Positions 6,488 to 6,598 of a stretch of 6,598 nucleotides of DNA are shown here, piece after piece. How positions within the stretch are numbered: the first letter of the stretch is position 1; the number at the start of each line of letters is the position of its first letter. Both the position numbers and the translations under genes were made by a program. The DNA is from Thermodesulfobacteriota bacterium (GTDB lineage: Bacteria > Desulfobacterota > Desulfomonilia > Desulfomonilales > Desulfomonilaceae): NCBI GenBank assembly GCA_030837305.1, contig JAUPKT010000414.1:1-6598 (forward strand). The letters are read 5' to 3'. Below the pieces are notes generated by a model, which saw only the letters and a program-made list of their open reading frames with translations, was not told where the DNA came from and searched no databases.

Positions 6488-6598
6488 CCCCGTTTACCGA
6501 GCAACCCAGGTGAGGCCCCTGGCAGAGGCGAGTCGAGCCCCTACATTTTCAGATATCCGGTAAAAAGACATCTTAGAAGCTAAATCTGATTGGAACCA

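Larger units (their letters stand above)
6399..6598. other. Upstream non-coding region of the nucleotide-sugar genes
   Basis: I see no credible gene in these 200 bases on either strand. They should contain the promoter of the pyrophosphorylase-epimerase pair, but I could not pick a convincing -35/-10 pair. The stretch holds the CATGTG word cluster, a short CCAGG/CCTGG stem around 6507-6523 and a 25-residue minus-strand frame (6494-6571) with no ribosome site. Confidence 0.5.

Noticed and set aside
6494..6571. 25-residue minus-strand frame starting MSFYRISENV upstream of the pyrophosphorylase
   Set aside because: No Shine-Dalgarno sequence precedes the ATG and the frame is too short to judge; a leader peptide cannot be excluded.

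Overview
The window looks like chromosomal DNA from a Gram-negative bacterium of moderate GC content. The style of the genes fits a deltaproteobacterium (Desulfobacterota, for example a sulfate reducer or syntroph): a large Cache/PAS hybrid histidine kinase, a eukaryotic-type UDP-glucose pyrophosphorylase, a UDP-glucuronate 4-epimerase and a small heat shock protein starting MFDLIPWRR. The lineage is inferred from gene content only and is not certain.

All five credible genes lie on the minus strand, so the window is read from its high-coordinate end. Positions 6399-6598 are non-coding as far as I can see and hold a possible operator-like cluster of CATGTG/CACATG words. Then come UTP-glucose-1-phosphate uridylyltransferase (5010-6398, TTG start) and, 48 nt downstream, UDP-glucuronate 4-epimerase (3960-4961). 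Together they belong to the UDP-glucose, UDP-glucuronate, UDP-galacturonate route that feeds envelope or extracellular polysaccharide. The dehydrogenase for the middle step (Ugd) is not in the window.

A 163-nt spacer follows. It carries a perfect 12-bp palindrome and a short frame with a half cytochrome-c-like motif. Next is a 130-residue four-helix membrane protein with three conserved-looking histidines (3404-3796). Close behind it is a hybrid sensor kinase of about 1039 residues (239-3358): membrane-anchored periplasmic Cache-like sensor, PAS, HisKA, HATPase and two receiver domains, with no Hpt domain. The close spacing suggests that the membrane protein and kinase are co-transcribed.

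After a 94-nt spacer with an 8-bp inverted repeat, the N-terminus of an Hsp20 small heat shock protein (1-144) runs off the left edge. The other long frames, on both strands, are best explained as shadows of these genes. I found no tRNA, rRNA, CRISPR array, insertion sequence or clear intrinsic terminator. I see no strong evidence for a novel system; the most open questions are the function of the membrane protein beside the kinase and the non-coding motifs.
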